Source of the DNA: Mesorhizobium sp. NBSH29
GTDB taxonomy: Bacteria > Pseudomonadota > Alphaproteobacteria > Rhizobiales > Rhizobiaceae
NCBI RefSeq assembly: GCF_015500055.1
Contig: NZ_CP045492.1
Span: forward strand, 754,501 to 818,500
DNA: 64,000 nucleotides
Reading direction: 5' to 3'
Numbering within the stretch: position 1 is the stretch's first letter; the number at the start of each line of letters is the position of its first letter. Shown here piece after piece: positions 44,062 through 53,253 of the stretch. The notes under the pieces were generated by a model, which was not told the origin of the DNA, did not search any database, and saw only the letters and a list, made by a program, of their open reading frames with translations. The translations under genes and the position numbers were made by a program.

Positions 44062-45447
44062 TCATGCCTTCAGGGCGCTTGTGGTGGCCTGGTCGACCAG
44101 GTTCTGGGCTGCAAGACGGGCACGAACCGAATCCATGAAATCTTGGCCGGCAGCCTTCGCCGTATCCGGCAGCGTTTCATATTCTGCAACGGCTCTGGCA
44201 AGGTCGCCAGCCTGCAAGGCAGACTGAAGCCGCGCTACGGTTTCGGCAACTCCGCTCCCATCGATGGGCCCCACCGGTCGCACCTTGATCAGGTCTGCCG
44301 CGCTATCGAGCAACCTGTCGACGACGCCCGCATCAGCCGGCATCGTGTGCGCCGCCTCGATCATGGCATCGCCGGCACCAGGCGCTGCGGCCAATATGGC
44401 ATCCTCGCCTGGTACTCCCTCGACTGAAAGTTTGCGCAGCTCCGGCAATTCCCGCGTATTGGGCGCAACCGCAGCAAACGCCTCAATCTCCGACTCGAAG
44501 GGTCCACCCGTTTCGATTGCGGCTTTCAATCCGGCAGCAGCGATCACAACAGCCGCTTTGGGCTGCCCGGCCTGTGCCTCGACCTTGCCTGCAATGCTGT
44601 CGACGCCCTGTTTCAGCGTCCCCACATCTTTTTCAATTCCGGCCATCCGGCTGTCGGCAGAGGAATACGTGGTGACAACGGCAGCAAGCGCCGTCTCGAA
44701 CGCGGCAACCCTGCCATCCAGCGCCGCAAGATCAGCAGCAGCTGTGCCCGACGACGACTGGCTGAGCGCTGCAACCGATGTCTCGATCCCCGCCACCTTG
44801 TCGCTCAGCGACTGCAGCCCGACGTTTTCGCCGGCACTGCCGCTTTCGACCGCCGATTTCAATTGTTTCAGATCAGCCTTCGCCTGCTCCAGCGAAGCAG
44901 CAAGTTGCTCAACCCGATTGGTCGATTCGCCAAGCGCCCGCGTGATGTTTTCGGACTGGGCACTCTCCCCGCCATCGCGGCCGGGCGCCATCTGGTCGCG
45001 AAGCGTCGCAACTTCGGCCTGCAGTGCCGAGATTTCTGCCCCCGCGTTATTTGCCGGGCCAGCCGGAAGTCCAATCAGCCCCGAATACGCAAGACCACCG
45101 GCACCCGCCAACGCGATCAAGCCGCCGATGAGCCCCGCGCCGACACCGGAGAAACCACCGCTTTTTTGCGCCGGAGGCGCATCTGCGGGGGGCTCCGAAA
45201 AACTGTCGGACGGCGCTGCTTCGAAGGGCTTGTCCCCAGAGCTGTGGGATTCTTCTTCGCCGCCTGATTTCGTGTCGATCTGATCTGCCTCTTCCATGAT
45301 GTCTTCGGATTTTGGAGCCAGATCGGCGATGGGTTCCGCCTGCACGTTAACATCGCCTTCCACCCGCGATACGGCATCGGGGCCAAGTTCGATGGTAAGC
45401 GGATCCTGGCGGGTCTTTGAATGCCGTATCTTTGGCGGCTTCACCAT
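44062..45447 (-). CDS. Mitofilin/Mic60 homologue (COG4223)
   Basis: The protein has 461 residues. A soluble acidic N-terminus (1-95) leads to one membrane helix (GVGAGLIGGLIALAGAGGLA), a long periplasmic coiled coil (about 135-310), and a C-terminal mitofilin signature (ALQAGDLARAVAEYETLP, about 415-455). Alphaproteobacterial Mic60 shapes intracytoplasmic or inner membranes and is regarded as the ancestor of the mitochondrial crista protein. The hemC-hemD-mic60-hemY order is the conserved alphaproteobacterial one. Confidence 0.92.
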   Translation of the reverse strand: MVKPPKIRHSKTRQDPLTIELGPDAVSRVEGDVNVQAEPIADLAPKSEDIMEEADQIDTKSGGEEESHSSGDKPFEAAPSDSFSEPPADAPPAQKSGGFSGVGAGLIGGLIALAGAGGLAYSGLIGLPAGPANNAGAEISALQAEVATLRDQMAPGRDGGESAQSENITRALGESTNRVEQLAASLEQAKADLKQLKSAVESGSAGENVGLQSLSDKVAGIETSVAALSQSSSGTAAADLAALDGRVAAFETALAAVVTTYSSADSRMAGIEKDVGTLKQGVDSIAGKVEAQAGQPKAAVVIAAAGLKAAIETGGPFESEIEAFAAVAPNTRELPELRKLSVEGVPGEDAILAAAPGAGDAMIEAAHTMPADAGVVDRLLDSAADLIKVRPVGPIDGSGVAETVARLQSALQAGDLARAVAEYETLPDTAKAAGQDFMDSVRARLAAQNLVDQATTSALKA

Positions 45448-45558
45448 GTCGTTGCTCCCAAAAAGTTCTGCTGCGGCCGCCTGATCGTGTTGGCGGAATG
45501 CCTTACCCTGATCCCTACCATACCTATTCGTTGGGAAAAAAGGTCGAGAGATGGCGAA

Positions 45559-46278
45559 TCATCTTTCTTCATCGAGCAGTGCAATCATCGCCTGTTCGTC
45601 AGGGGTAGCCGCAACCACCCGTCGACGCACGTCGATGCCCGAAAACGCGTCCGCCACACGCTCGGATATGCAGATATAGCGCGCTGGCGCCAAGAGGGGA
45701 GCCAGCGCCGGCAGGCGCGCCAGCGACAGTATGGCGAATGCTGCCTTTTGCGAAAATACCAGCACATCCGTCACAGCGTCATGCCCCAGCGTCCGGTGGA
45801 CCTCATCCTCTGAAGGACAAAGCATCAGCGTGTCGTAAAGTTCCAGCGCGGTGGTGACAATTCCATGCATTGCAAGCACCGCCTCGAAGTGCGGGCGGCG
45901 CACTTTGCCGCAGAGATAGAGGACACGCGATGCAGGAGGCGTTTGGGCGCAGAGCACGCGCGCCAACGCCATCGCATCCCCGTCGGCCTCGAACACCAAT
46001 GTTAATCCCGCCTCCCGACATGTCGCAGCGGTGCGCAGACCTACGGCAAAGACCGGTTTGTTGCGCAAAGCGGACAAAGCAGCAGGAGTGGCGTGGCGGA
46101 TCGCGTTGGCACTGGTGACTGCAATAGCGTCGAAATCTGCCGCATCGATAGTTTCAGCTACAAGCGGCACTGTCTCAGACAGCGGCAGCACGATGGCATC
46201 AAACCCGGATTGCGCAAGCCGGCTGGCGGTTCGGTCGGCGCCGGGTTGCGGCCGCGTCACCAGCACCCGGCGCACCAT
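45559..46278 (-). CDS. hemD: Uroporphyrinogen-III synthase HemD
   Basis: This 239-residue enzyme closes and rearranges hydroxymethylbilane to uroporphyrinogen III. The sequence is divergent as usual, with RVLVTRPQPGADRTASRLA at the start, AVTSANAIRHA near residue 57, and FSQKAAFAILSL with a late VAATPDEQAMIALL. ATG 46278 overlaps the hemC stop (TGATG), so translation is coupled; GTG 46287 is the alternative. Confidence 0.92.
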   Translation of the reverse strand: MVRRVLVTRPQPGADRTASRLAQSGFDAIVLPLSETVPLVAETIDAADFDAIAVTSANAIRHATPAALSALRNKPVFAVGLRTAATCREAGLTLVFEADGDAMALARVLCAQTPPASRVLYLCGKVRRPHFEAVLAMHGIVTTALELYDTLMLCPSEDEVHRTLGHDAVTDVLVFSQKAAFAILSLARLPALAPLLAPARYICISERVADAFSGIDVRRRVVAATPDEQAMIALLDEER

Positions 46279-47201
46279 CAAGACCACCCGTCGAAGAAGC
46301 CCGGAGCAGCCTTGGCGCGAATTTCTGTTCCCGCGGCACGGCCGATCCCGGCTGCGTCACCGACAGCGCCAGATGCGGTAATCTCGTGCCAGACAGTCCC
46401 ATCAGGCGTGATGATCAGCCCCGAGAACTCAAGGTGGTTTCCATCCGTTCTGGCGTAACCGGCAATCGGCGTCCGGCACGATCCGTCAAGCGCGGCAAGA
46501 AAAGCCCGCTCGCACGCCAGCGCGGCACCGGTTGCGGCATCATGGATCGGCGCCAGCAGGTCAGCCACGCGCTGGTTGCCGCTGCAAACCTCTATGCAGA
46601 TTGCGCCCTGTCCGGGCGCCGGCGGAAAGTCCTCCAGCGCAAGCAGGTCGGTGATCACATGCTCAAGACCCAGGCGTCGCAGGCCAGCATGAGCAAGCAA
46701 CGTGCCCTCAACCTGCCCTTCCGCCAGTTTGCGCAGCCTGGTCTGCACATTGCCGCGAAACATTACCACCTGCAGATCGGGCCGCATCCGGCGGATCAGC
46801 GCCTGCCGCCGCAGCGACGACGATCCAACCATCACGCCGTGCGGCAGGTCGGCGATGCGCGCCACCGAGCGCCCGATAAAAGCATCGCGCGGATCTTCCC
46901 GCGGCAAGAAGCAGGCTAGCTCCAGCCCCTCCGGCAACTGTGTGGGCATATCCTTGGACGAATGAACCGCCATGTCGATGCGCCCGTCCAAAAGCGCTTC
47001 CTCGATCTCCTTGGTAAACAGGCCCTTGCCGCCGGCTTCCGACAGCGGCCTGTCCTGAATGCGGTCGCCACTGGTCGAAATCGGCACCACCTCGAAGGCG
47101 GCTTCACCCAGGCCATGGGCAGCCATCAGCCGGGCGCGCGTTTCATGCGCCTGTGCCAGCGCAAGCGCGCTGCCTCTCGTGCCGATTCTGGTTGTTTCCA
47201 T
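46278..47201 (-). CDS. hemC: Porphobilinogen deaminase HemC
   Basis: The 307 residues polymerise four porphobilinogens on a dipyrromethane cofactor to hydroxymethylbilane. [15 protein letters not shown] begins the protein, HSSKDMP includes the catalytic aspartate (Asp84), and Cys242 in LDGSCRTPI binds the cofactor. ATG 47201 is chosen; an ORF extension to 47249 is not needed. It is divergent from tsaD with a 76-bp gap that must hold both promoters. Confidence 0.96.
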   Translation of the reverse strand: METTRIGTRGSALALAQAHETRARLMAAHGLGEAAFEVVPISTSGDRIQDRPLSEAGGKGLFTKEIEEALLDGRIDMAVHSSKDMPTQLPEGLELACFLPREDPRDAFIGRSVARIADLPHGVMVGSSSLRRQALIRRMRPDLQVVMFRGNVQTRLRKLAEGQVEGTLLAHAGLRRLGLEHVITDLLALEDFPPAPGQGAICIEVCSGNQRVADLLAPIHDAATGAALACERAFLAALDGSCRTPIAGYARTDGNHLEFSGLIITPDGTVWHEITASGAVGDAAGIGRAAGTEIRAKAAPGFFDGWS

Positions 47202-47277
47202 AGCGAGCGGTCCGTGATAACCCCGCCGCGCGGGGCCTTTCCATGGCAATCCCTAACGAGGAAACGACAGTCGGGCA

Positions 47278-48378
47278 ATGAGTGAACAGGACGCAGTCAG
47301 GGTGCTGGGCATCGAGACAAGCTGCGATGAAACGGCGGCTTCCGTCGTGGCACTGGTCGATGGCCGGCCCAGGATCCTGTCCAACATCGTGTTCAGCCAG
47401 ATAGAGGCCCATAAGGCTTTTGGCGGCGTCGTCCCGGAAATAGCAGCGCGCGCCCATGTCGAGGCGCTAGACGGAATTGTCGAGGCAGCCCTGCACGAGG
47501 CAGCCTTAGACCTTGGCGCAATCGACGCGGTTGCGGTGACTGCTGGGCCGGGGCTTATCGGAGGGTTGATCGTCGGCCTGATGACAGCCAAGGCGCTCGC
47601 TTCAGTAACCGGCAAGCCGTTGATCACGGTCAACCATCTCGAAGGCCATGCGCTCACCGCGCGGCTGACCGACGAAGCGTCTTTCCCCTATCTGCTGCTT
47701 CTGGTTTCGGGCGGTCACACGCAGATTGTACTGGTGCGCGGCGTTGGCCACTATGAGCGCTGGGCCACCACCATAGACGATGCGCTGGGCGAGGCCTTTG
47801 ACAAGACCGCAAAACTGATCGGACTGCCCTATCCGGGCGGTCCCAATGTCGAGCGCGCCGCAAAAACCGGCGATCCGAAACGCTTTGCCTTTCCGCGCCC
47901 CCTGAAGGGTGAGGCGCGCCCGGATTTTTCGTTCTCAGGCCTCAAGACAGCGGTGCGCCAGGCCGCAACTGCCATTGCCCCGCTCAGCGACCAGGATATC
48001 TCCGATATTTCCGCCTCGTTCCAGACAGCGATCGCCGAAACGCTGGAAGACCGCGTGTCACGCAGCCTGGACCGGTTTCGAAATGAATTCCCCGCGATTG
48101 CAGTCCCGACCTTGATCGTGGCCGGCGGTGTCGCGGCCAATGCAACGGTGCGCGCCACGCTGATGGCTTTGTGCAAGACCTTCGGCTTTGCATTCATCGC
48201 CCCGCCAATGAACCTTTGCACCGACAATGCCGCGATGATCGCCTGGGCCGGTATTGAGCGGCTGCGGGCCGGGTTGGTGGAGAACGACGCGATGCACTTT
48301 GTGCCGCGCTCGCGCTGGCCCCTTGATAGCGTGGCCGACCCGCTGATAGGCAGTGGACGCCGGGGACCCAAGGCATGA
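47278..48378 (+). CDS. tsaD: tRNA N6-threonylcarbamoyladenosine synthase TsaD
   Basis: This 366-residue protein transfers threonylcarbamoyl to A37 of ANN-decoding tRNAs with TsaB and TsaE. Visible are [10 protein letters not shown] (11-20), the iron ligands His120 and His124 in [17 protein letters not shown] and the ATP-binding [10 protein letters not shown]. It overlaps gpsA by 4 bp (ATGA), the order being common in rhizobia. Confidence 0.96.
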   Translation: MSEQDAVRVLGIETSCDETAASVVALVDGRPRILSNIVFSQIEAHKAFGGVVPEIAARAHVEALDGIVEAALHEAALDLGAIDAVAVTAGPGLIGGLIVGLMTAKALASVTGKPLITVNHLEGHALTARLTDEASFPYLLLLVSGGHTQIVLVRGVGHYERWATTIDDALGEAFDKTAKLIGLPYPGGPNVERAAKTGDPKRFAFPRPLKGEARPDFSFSGLKTAVRQAATAIAPLSDQDISDISASFQTAIAETLEDRVSRSLDRFRNEFPAIAVPTLIVAGGVAANATVRATLMALCKTFGFAFIAPPMNLCTDNAAMIAWAGIERLRAGLVENDAMHFVPRSRWPLDSVADPLIGSGRRGPKA

Positions 48379-49364
48379 GCAGCGCCTTTCGGATCGCAGT
48401 ACTGGGCGGCGGCGCCTGGGGGTCGGCACTGGCTGTCACCGCGCGCCGCGCCGGTTGCGAGGTCGCTCTCTGGGCGCGTGACCCGGAAATGGTTGCGGCA
48501 ATTTGCGAGCGTCAGGAAAACCCACGCTATCTGCCCGGCATCGCGCTTGAAGCCGGCATTAATGCCACCACCGATTCGGCCGCCGCGCTGGCCGGTGCCG
48601 ATGCGGTGCTCGTGGTCACGCCGGCGCAGACGCTGCGCGCGATCCTCACCGAACTTGCCGGAAAAATTCGGCCGGGCGTGCCTCTGGTGCTGTGTGCCAA
48701 AGGCATTGAGCGTGAGACCGGCAATCTGCTTTCGGTGATTGCCGCACAGGCACTGCCTGATAATCCGATTGCCGCGCTGTCGGGCCCGAGTTTTGCTACC
48801 GATGTCGCGCGTGGCCTGCCGACGGCGGTGGTTGTCGCCGCCCGTGACGGCGACCTGGCAGCAGACCTTGCCGCAAGGCTGAACGCGCCGCAGTTCCGCT
48901 GTTATTCCTCCGATGACCTGACTGGCGTGGAGATCGGCGGCGCCTTAAAGAACGTGCTGGCAATTGCTGCGGGCGCCACCATCGGCGCCGGCTTGGGAGC
49001 GAGCGCACAGGCTGCGATTGTCACCCGCGGGTTCGTGGAACTGCGCCGCATAGGAGCAGCGTTGGGCGCGCGCCCCGAAACGCTGATGGGGCTTTCGGGC
49101 CTAGGCGACCTGATGCTGACCTGCGGCTCCGAGCAGTCGCGCAACTTCTCCTACGGGCTGGCGCTAGGCCGCGGCGACGACCTTGCCGCGCGCCCGCTTG
49201 CCGAAGGCGTGGCAACGGCCGGCGTTGCCGCAAGGATTGCCCATGAGAATGCTGTCGCCGCTCCGATCATCGAGGCTGTAGCGGCCATTCTCGCCGGCAC
49301 GATAACCATTCGCGACGCCGTCGCGCAGCTCATGGCGCGGCCGCTCAAAAGTGAAGACGCCTAG
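48375..49364 (+). CDS. gpsA: Glycerol-3-phosphate dehydrogenase [NAD(P)+] GpsA
   Basis: This 329-residue enzyme makes sn-glycerol-3-phosphate for phospholipids. The nucleotide loop is [11 protein letters not shown] (residues 9-19), the [15 protein letters not shown] motif and the catalytic-lysine region [13 protein letters not shown] are clear, and [13 protein letters not shown] is near residue 240. The start overlaps the end of tsaD, indicating translational coupling. Confidence 0.96.
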   Translation: MSSAFRIAVLGGGAWGSALAVTARRAGCEVALWARDPEMVAAICERQENPRYLPGIALEAGINATTDSAAALAGADAVLVVTPAQTLRAILTELAGKIRPGVPLVLCAKGIERETGNLLSVIAAQALPDNPIAALSGPSFATDVARGLPTAVVVAARDGDLAADLAARLNAPQFRCYSSDDLTGVEIGGALKNVLAIAAGATIGAGLGASAQAAIVTRGFVELRRIGAALGARPETLMGLSGLGDLMLTCGSEQSRNFSYGLALGRGDDLAARPLAEGVATAGVAARIAHENAVAAPIIEAVAAILAGTITIRDAVAQLMARPLKSEDA

Positions 49365-49391
49365 ACCAATCGCAACCGAAGGACCGCATCC

Positions 49392-49688
49392 ATGCTTTTC
49401 GCTCTTCTTTGCACTGACAAGCCCGGCCATCTGCAGACACGCCTTGATTCCCGCCCCGATCACGTCGCATTCCTGGAAAAACTGAACAGCGAAGGCACGC
49501 TGAAATTCGCCGGCCCGTTCCTTGACCCCGAAGGCAAGCCGAACGGCAGCCTGGTGGTCATCGACGTTGCCGACGCCGCTGCCGCGCGCTCGATTGCCGA
49601 AGCTGACCCCTACGCCAAGGCCGGGCTTTTTGAAGAGGTTACCATCCGGCCGTGGAACTGGGTGTTCAACAATCCTTCGAACAGTTAG
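49392..49688 (+). CDS. YciI-family protein
   Basis: The 98 residues have the YciI fold signature: MLFALLCTDKPG, RPDHVAFLEKL (conserved His), KFAGPFLDPEGKPNGSLVV and an acidic ADPYAKAGLFE region. YciI proteins are small ferredoxin-like enzymes or accessory factors (some are dechlorinases or stress genes); no function can be given here. It lies 27 bp after gpsA in the same operon. Confidence 0.88.
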   Translation: MLFALLCTDKPGHLQTRLDSRPDHVAFLEKLNSEGTLKFAGPFLDPEGKPNGSLVVIDVADAAAARSIAEADPYAKAGLFEEVTIRPWNWVFNNPSNS

Positions 49689-49720
49689 ACCTGAACGAAC
49701 GATTTTTGGGACCAAGCACG

Positions 49721-50146
49721 ATGAATTACTGGCTTTTCAAATCCGAACCATCGGTCTTTTCGTTCGAAAAACTCAAGGTTTCGGGCAAAAAGGGCCAGGA
49801 GTGGGACGGCGTGCGCAACTACGCCGCCCGCAACAACATGCGCGACATGCAGATCGGCGACCTCGGCTTTTTCTATCACTCCAACGAGGGGCTCAACGTC
49901 GTCGGCATTGCCGAGGTCTGCGGGCTCGCGCATCCTGATTCCACCACGGACGACCCGCGCTGGGAGTGCGTGGATATCCGCGCTGTCCGCGACGTCCCAA
50001 ATCCGCCGACCCTTGCTGAAATCAAGGCAAACCCGAAACTGGCCGAGATGGCGCTGGTGCGCCTTGGCCGGCTGTCGGTTCAGCCTGTAACACCAGCCGA
50101 ATGGGCTGAGGTCTGCCGCATGGGCGGCCTCGATCCGGCACCCTGA
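49721..50146 (+). CDS. EVE-domain protein (thymocyte nuclear protein 1-like)
   Basis: This 141-residue protein is a single EVE domain: MNYWLFKSEPSVFSFEKL, WDGVRNYAARNNMR and GFFYHSNEGLNVVGIAEV form the pocket of the PUA-like fold. EVE domains read modified bases (5-methylcytosine derivatives and the like) in DNA or RNA. ATG 49721 was selected because the conserved W-F-K-S-EP motif follows it directly. It is 32 bp downstream of YciI and 5 bp before the methyltransferase. Confidence 0.92.
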   Translation: MNYWLFKSEPSVFSFEKLKVSGKKGQEWDGVRNYAARNNMRDMQIGDLGFFYHSNEGLNVVGIAEVCGLAHPDSTTDDPRWECVDIRAVRDVPNPPTLAEIKANPKLAEMALVRLGRLSVQPVTPAEWAEVCRMGGLDPAP

Positions 50147-50151
50147 CCAAC

Positions 50152-50805
50152 ATGCGCCTTTCCCCGGCGCGGGCGGAACGCTTCATTCGCGACAACACCG
50201 CGCTGATCGCACCGCCGCATGTGCCTGAGATCGTCCTCCATCTGGCTGATGAGGCGCATGACCTCTGGCACCGCACCGAGGAGGAATTGCAGGAAATCGG
50301 CCTGCCGCCGCCGTTCTGGGCTTTTGCATGGGCAGGCGGCCAGGGTCTGGCGCGCTATGTACTCGACAATCCGGCCAGCGTGGCAGGCAGGACGGTCCTC
50401 GACTTTGCGGCCGGCTCCGGCCTGGTTGGCATCGCCGCTGCAAAGGCTGGCGCGCGCTTCACCCTGTCGACCGATGTCGACCCTTATTGCGCTACCGCAA
50501 TAGCGCTCAACGCCGCCGCCAACGGAACAGTGGTCCATTCAGCTGTCGAAGACCTGATCGGCACCGACGACGGCTGGGAGGTGATTCTCGCCGGCGATGT
50601 TTTTTATGATAAAGCGTTTGCCGCCTGTCTTATCCCCTGGTTCGCGAGCCTCGCCGCCCGCGGTGCCGAGATCCTCATTGGCGACCCCGGCCGATCCTAC
50701 CTGCCACGCGAGCGCCTCGAGGAACTGGCGGTCTACCAGGTGCCGGTAACCCGGGCTCTCGAAGATGCAGAGGTGAAGCGCACCACCGTCTGGCGATTTT
50801 CTTGA
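50152..50805 (+). CDS. ETF-beta lysine methyltransferase-like SAM enzyme (METTL20 family)
   Basis: The 217-residue class I methyltransferase has PPFWAFAWAGGQGLARYVL (residues 52-70), then motif I LDFAAGSGLVGIAAA, and the DVFYDKAF motif characteristic of the METTL20/ETFB lysine methyltransferase group. An Agrobacterium homologue methylates electron-transfer flavoprotein beta, so that substrate is the best guess here. It is the last gene of the tsaD operon and is 5 bp from the EVE gene. Confidence 0.85.
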   Translation: MRLSPARAERFIRDNTALIAPPHVPEIVLHLADEAHDLWHRTEEELQEIGLPPPFWAFAWAGGQGLARYVLDNPASVAGRTVLDFAAGSGLVGIAAAKAGARFTLSTDVDPYCATAIALNAAANGTVVHSAVEDLIGTDDGWEVILAGDVFYDKAFAACLIPWFASLAARGAEILIGDPGRSYLPRERLEELAVYQVPVTRALEDAEVKRTTVWRFS

Positions 50806-50859
50806 CCGTGATCCATCGCCGCGCGATACATATCAGCAACGGCATCAGGGGTGACAGCG

Positions 50860-51270
50860 ATGGATTATGCAGGAACCAACTATCTGGCGGTTCTGCTTGC
50901 GGCCGTTGCGGCATGGTTCTTCGGCGCGCTGTGGTATGGCATCTTGTTCAGCAAGCCATGGATAAAAGCCGCCAGAATTGACCTCACGACATCCAGAAGA
51001 AGCCCGGAGCCCTTCATCGTCAGCTTCATCGCCGAAGTGGTGATGGCAATTGTCCTTGCCGGCGCAATCGGGCATCTGGGCGGTGGCCAGGTAACGCTGA
51101 CCAATGGCGTGATCTCGGGCTTGATCCTGTGGGCCGGCTTCATCGCCACCACGCTTGCCGTCAACCAGCGCTATCAGGGTTTCGGATGGGGGCTAACAGT
51201 CATTGACGCCGGCCACTGGCTCGGCGTCATGCTACTGATGGGCGCCATTATCGGCGCGATGGGCGTCTGA
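50860..51270 (+). CDS. DUF1761 membrane protein
   Basis: This 136-residue protein has four hydrophobic segments (LAVLLAAVAAWFFGALWYG; VSFIAEVVMAIVLAGAIG; GVISGLILWAGFIATTLAV; WLGVMLLMGAIIGAMGV). It carries the DUF1761 pattern FFGALWYGILFSKPW. Function is unknown. Its end overlaps the convergent LysR gene by 23 bp. Confidence 0.85.
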   Translation: MDYAGTNYLAVLLAAVAAWFFGALWYGILFSKPWIKAARIDLTTSRRSPEPFIVSFIAEVVMAIVLAGAIGHLGGGQVTLTNGVISGLILWAGFIATTLAVNQRYQGFGWGLTVIDAGHWLGVMLLMGAIIGAMGV

Positions 51271-52207
51271 ACGAACTCGACGGAGGCGTTGCTACAGTCA
51301 GCGTCTTGGCGGCTTCTTCCAGCACCCATTCACGAAATGCCGAAACCAGCGGGTCCCCCGCCGTCTCCACCGGCGAAACTACACGATAGGCAAATTGCGC
51401 TGGCCCTTTGATTGACAGTTCGAACGGCTGCACCAGATGACCTGCCGCCAGATCGTCGGCCACGAGCGATGAATCGCCGAGCACCACGCCCTGCCCGTCG
51501 ATTGCGGCCTGGATCGCAGGGCCGGAATCGGTGAAATGTAGGCCCGGCCCATCGTCAAAATCACGGATGCCCGCTGCCAGAAGCCACATGCGCCAGTCAG
51601 GCCAAGTGACGCCCTGGCCGCTCCACGCCACGTGGATCAGCATGTGGTGAAGAAGATCCGCCGGCTCATTCAGAGGTCGGCGGGCCAAAAGTGTGGGGCT
51701 GCAAACCGGGAAAATAGTGTTGTCGAACAACCGATCCGAGCGCATGCCATCGTAATTCCCATCGCCCCAGCGGATCGCCACATCGACATCGTCACGATCA
51801 AACTCGCGTACGTTGGTGGAAATATCCATGCGCACGTCGATCTCAGGCCATCGCTCCATAAATTCATCGATGCGGGGCACCAGCCACTTAGCCGCTATGG
51901 ACGCCGATGCGGTGATGCGCAGCCGCATGCCGCCCCGGGTTCGCCGCGCCCGCGATGCGGCCCGCGTCAGCACCGACAGAGCCTCGGTAGTGGCTGCGAA
52001 TATAATTTCTCCTGCAGGCGTCATCTGCATGGTGCGGCTGGTGCGCGCAAACAGCGCCACTCCGAGTTGATCTTCGAATTCCTTGATCTGATGGCTGATC
52101 GCTGCCGGCGTGACCCTCAATTCATTGGCCGCGCGGGTGAAGCTGAGATTTCGGCCTGCTGCCTCAAAAGCCCTGAGCGCGCGGGTGCCTGGAATATGGA
52201 AGGACAT
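51248..52207 (-). CDS. LysR-family regulator, GcvA-like
   Basis: The protein has 319 residues. The winged helix (residues 6-65) includes GTRALRAFEAAGRNLSFTRAANEL and TPAAISHQIKEFEDQLG. The effector domain follows from about 90, with GVTWPDWRMWLLAAG and GQGVVLGDSSLVADDLAAG typical of the GcvA subgroup. It is divergent from the DUF1127 gene at 52329, a frequent pairing in rhizobia, so that small gene may be its target. Confidence 0.92.
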   Translation of the reverse strand: MSFHIPGTRALRAFEAAGRNLSFTRAANELRVTPAAISHQIKEFEDQLGVALFARTSRTMQMTPAGEIIFAATTEALSVLTRAASRARRTRGGMRLRITASASIAAKWLVPRIDEFMERWPEIDVRMDISTNVREFDRDDVDVAIRWGDGNYDGMRSDRLFDNTIFPVCSPTLLARRPLNEPADLLHHMLIHVAWSGQGVTWPDWRMWLLAAGIRDFDDGPGLHFTDSGPAIQAAIDGQGVVLGDSSLVADDLAAGHLVQPFELSIKGPAQFAYRVVSPVETAGDPLVSAFREWVLEEAAKTLTVATPPSSSFRRPSRR

Positions 52208-52299
52208 TGTTCAATCTTCAAAAAATTGTATCCAATCGTGTGAAAACTACTCGTTTTTCGCCGCAGTTTCAAACCGCTATATTCAGTTCGGTTACTCTT

Positions 52300-52318
52300 T
52301 TTCAAACTTGGCTTGAAA
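52300..52318 (+). promoter_or_regulatory. Inverted repeat over the ribosome site of the DUF1127 gene
   Basis: TTTCAA (52300-52305) and TTGAAA (52313-52318) are perfect inverted arms 7 bp apart. The right arm contains the GAAAGG Shine-Dalgarno of the gene at 52329. It may be a LysR-type T-N11-A operator or an RNA hairpin that hides the ribosome site. Confidence 0.4.
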
Positions 52319-52328
52319 GGTTTGCATC

Positions 52329-52562
52329 ATGACCCACTGCGAGAAAACGGCCAGCACGAGCCCGGCACCGGCGCTATCACTTGCCGTGTGGATCACCACA
52401 TTCATTCATCGGCAGCGGTACAGGCAGGCCGCATTGAAGAACATGCGCCGTCTCAGCGACCGCGAACTGCACGATATCGGTATCGACCGGCGCGATATCA
52501 CCGCACTGGTTGACCGCGAAATGAGCCGCATGCGCACGGATGAATTTCGCTCGCGGTTTTAA
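52329..52562 (+). CDS. DUF1127 (YjiS-like) small basic protein
   Basis: The 77-residue protein's second half, RQAALKNMRRLSDRELHDIG, is the DUF1127 signature. The first half is a variable leader with a short hydrophobic run (ALSLAVWITTFI). Small DUF1127 proteins in Agrobacterium and Rhodobacter affect phosphate, carbon and RNA turnover phenotypes; the biochemical role is unknown. It is divergent from a GcvA-like LysR regulator. Confidence 0.85.
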   Translation: MTHCEKTASTSPAPALSLAVWITTFIHRQRYRQAALKNMRRLSDRELHDIGIDRRDITALVDREMSRMRTDEFRSRF

Positions 52563-52578
52563 GCCAAAAGATAGGCGT

Positions 52579-53157
52579 TCAGCGCACCACCTTCACCACA
52601 GTGCTGGTCGATAGCCGCGGCAACAGGCGGCGCATGGTGGCGGCGGCCACCGCAACACAGCCCTGCGTCGGCGTAAAACCCGGGCGCGCGAGATGAAAGA
52701 AAATGGCACTGCCACGGCCACGCAGCCTCGGCTTCAAATTCCAGTCGAGCACCAGGCAGGCATCGTAAAGATTGTCCAGGCGATGCATCGTTTCATGGCT
52801 GGCGCAATAGGGTATGCGGACCGGGCGATTGTAGTTGCGATCGTCCGGCACCTCGCACCAGCCCAGCGTGGCCGCGATGGGTTGCATCGGCACCCGTGTC
52901 TGCCGTGCCGTGACGAAATGGTCATTTCTGAAATAGCCAGACACAATTCGAAGCCGCCCGAGCGGCGTGCCGCCGTCACCCTCACGTTTGCGCGCCGTGA
53001 TGCCACCAGGCCCCAGCGCACAGGGGAAAATTGTCCCAGCCACATTTAACAACCCCTGAGACCTGTTACCGGGCCGGGCCCGCACTACAATCGTCTTCAC
53101 ACCGATTTTTGCCGGTGCCGCGTTACGTCCGCGTTTTTTAAGGTATGATCGTGTCAC
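52579..53157 (-). CDS. L,D-transpeptidase-like (YkuD-fold) protein
   Basis: The 192 residues have the catalytic HLARPGFTPTQGCVAV motif near residue 160, with the His and Cys of the YkuD/ErfK fold. An upstream PLGRLRIVSGYFRNDHF and IPYCASHETMHRLDNLYDA match the short cytosolic-looking subgroup of L,D-transpeptidase-like proteins common in rhizobia. No signal peptide is evident. A basic N-terminus (TRSYLKKRGRN) may be extra; a GTG near 53100 is an alternative start. The substrate is not known. Confidence 0.8.
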   Translation of the reverse strand: MTRSYLKKRGRNAAPAKIGVKTIVVRARPGNRSQGLLNVAGTIFPCALGPGGITARKREGDGGTPLGRLRIVSGYFRNDHFVTARQTRVPMQPIAATLGWCEVPDDRNYNRPVRIPYCASHETMHRLDNLYDACLVLDWNLKPRLRGRGSAIFFHLARPGFTPTQGCVAVAAATMRRLLPRLSTSTVVKVVR

Positions 53158-53253
53158 GAAGGCAAATCACCGTGGCTGGCTGTCACGCCGTTCACGTTCC
53201 GCATAAACCGGAGTCGGTCAACTGAATTCTGATTTCGAAACAATGGATTGAAC

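Noticed and set aside
44264-45283. 339-codon plus-strand ORF opposite the Mic60 gene
   Set aside because: The minus frame has a membrane helix, coiled coil and mitofilin end in a conserved operon; the plus frame is Ser/Ala/Pro-rich shadow.
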